From Gammaproteobacteria bacterium (GTDB lineage Bacteria; Pseudomonadota; Gammaproteobacteria; Steroidobacterales; SZUA-146), in NCBI GenBank assembly GCA_013002925.1, contig JABDLQ010000062.1, forward strand, positions 1-7,034: a stretch of 7,034 nucleotides of DNA, read 5' to 3'. The position numbers and the translations under genes are program-made. The notes under the pieces are model-generated. The model ran no database searches. It saw nothing but the letters and a program-made list of their open reading frames with translations, and was not told the DNA's origin. Position 1 is the stretch's first letter; each line of letters starts with the position of its first letter. Positions 6,178 through 7,034 of the stretch are shown here, one piece after another.

Positions 6178-7034
6178 ATGGCTGATTCCTCCATGCTGCC
6201 GGTTGTCGCGCTCGTTGGCCGTCCCAACGTGGGCAAATCGACGCTGTTCAATGTGCTCACCCGAACGCGTGACGCGCTGGTTGCGGATCGGCCGGGACTC
6301 ACGCGGGATCGCCAATACGGATTTGGCAAAGTCGGGCCGTTGCCTTTCATCGTAATTGACACCGGTGGCTTGTCCGGTGATATCGATGGTCTCGATGGGT
6401 TGATGGCCCGGCAAACCCAGCAGGCGGTGAAAGAGGCCGATGCTATCGTTTTTCTGGTCGACGCCCGGGAGGGGCTGACCGCCGCTGACGAACAGGTAGC
6501 GACCATGTTGCGCCGGCTGGACAAGCCCGCTCACCTGGTTGTAAACAAGTCCGAAGGACTCGATGGTGACATTGTAAACGCCGAATTTTATGCACTGGGC
6601 ATGGGCGTGCCGATGTCCATCGCTGCGGCGCACGGGCACAATGTGCGCGAACTTATGGATGAAGTGCTCCATGACTATCCGGTACCCGAAAATGCCGGCG
6701 ATGTGGATGACAAGAGCATCAGGGTCGCCATTGTAGGGCGCCCGAACGTCGGGAAATCAACGCTGGTTAACAGATTGGTCGGCGAGGAACGGGTCCTTGC
6801 CTATGATCAGCCAGGCACCACCCGTGACAGCGTTTTTGTGCCGTTTTCCAGGGACGGTGTTCATTACACACTAATCGATACGGCCGGTGTGCGCCGCAGG
6901 GCAAAAGTCAGCGAAGACATTGAGAAATTCAGCATCGTCAAAACGCTTCAGGCGATTGATAAAGCTGATGTCGTGGTGTGCATGCTCGATGCGCGCGAAA
7001 GTGTCACCGACCAGGATGTTCGCTTGCTCGGGTT
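6178..7034 (+). CDS. der: Ribosome biogenesis GTPase Der/EngA, N-terminal part (3' truncated by window)
   Basis: Der is a double-domain GTPase needed for maturation of the 50S ribosomal subunit. The window holds 285 complete codons of a protein that is usually about 450-490 aa. The first G domain has the P-loop GRPNVGKST (residues 14-22), switch region PGLTRD (39-44) and G3 DTGG (61-64). Its G4 is NKSE (123-126), where most relatives have NKxD. A short linker (about 166-180) leads to the second G domain, with P-loop GRPNVGKST (187-195), PGTTRDS (212-218) and G3 DTAG (234-237). Its G4 and the C-terminal KH-like domain lie beyond the edge. The ATG at 6178 is the first usable start: an in-frame ATG at 6163 runs into TGA at 6169. 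A second in-frame ATG at 6193 could also serve. Ribosome binding sites are weak for both. der follows bamB in most gammaproteobacteria. Confidence 0.96.
   Translation, partial: MADSSMLPVVALVGRPNVGKSTLFNVLTRTRDALVADRPGLTRDRQYGFGKVGPLPFIVIDTGGLSGDIDGLDGLMARQTQQAVKEADAIVFLVDAREGLTAADEQVATMLRRLDKPAHLVVNKSEGLDGDIVNAEFYALGMGVPMSIAAAHGHNVRELMDEVLHDYPVPENAGDVDDKSIRVAIVGRPNVGKSTLVNRLVGEERVLAYDQPGTTRDSVFVPFSRDGVHYTLIDTAGVRRRAKVSEDIEKFSIVKTLQAIDKADVVVCMLDARESVTDQDVRLLG

Noticed and set aside
6085..6672. Minus-strand open frame of 195 codons opposite der
   Set aside because: It is antisense to the conserved first G domain of Der and the end of bamB, shows no family motif, and fits a shadow frame.
1..7034. 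Signs of mobile elements, CRISPR, defence genes or RNA genes
   Set aside because: Coding covers nearly all of the window with conserved housekeeping and envelope genes. I saw no transposase, direct-repeat array, tRNA-like fold or phage-type gene.

Overview
This window is a block of the conserved gammaproteobacterial chromosome, with every gene on the + strand. In order it carries the 3' end of ndk, then rlmN, pilF, rodZ, hisS, yfgM, bamB, and the 5' two-thirds or so of der, which runs off the right edge. This is the order familiar from Pseudomonas and relatives (ndk-rlmN-pilF-rodZ-ispG-hisS-yfgM-bamB-der), with one clear difference: ispG is absent between rodZ and hisS. A pilF gene implies type IV pili, and bamB and two lipoprotein signal sequences imply a Gram-negative cell envelope. 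The sequence does not identify a genus. I infer a gammaproteobacterium of moderate GC outside the Enterobacteriaceae.

Layout. Bases 1-101 are the C-terminus of nucleoside diphosphate kinase. Bases 120-2879 are a very tight trio: rlmN, pilF (overlapping rlmN by 4 nt) and rodZ (overlapping pilF by 11 nt), probably translationally coupled. A 59-nt gap then sits where ispG would be expected. hisS follows (2939-4216), then an 87-nt gap with a small inverted repeat, then yfgM (4304-4936), bamB (4952-6145) and der (6178 to the edge), with gaps of only 15 and 32 nt. No intergenic stretch exceeds 90 nt. I saw no tRNA, rRNA, mobile element, CRISPR array or convincing rho-independent terminator, so one long co-transcribed unit, possibly with internal promoters, is the simplest reading.

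How the genes fit together. The products divide into translation and ribosome work (RlmN methylates 23S rRNA and tRNA, HisS charges tRNA-His, Der matures the 50S subunit) and envelope assembly (PilF is the outer-membrane pilotin for the pilus secretin, RodZ links MreB to the wall elongation machinery, YfgM is a SecYEG-associated chaperone partner, BamB is a lipoprotein of the outer-membrane protein insertion machine). Ndk supplies nucleoside triphosphates.

I found no previously undescribed system. All genes belong to well-known families and look intact. The points worth a second look are the missing ispG and the short reading frame left in its place, the unusual start region of yfgM (hairpin plus an ATG-TAG start-stop overlapping the GTG start), and a Glu in place of the usual Asp in the NKxD motif of the first Der GTPase domain.
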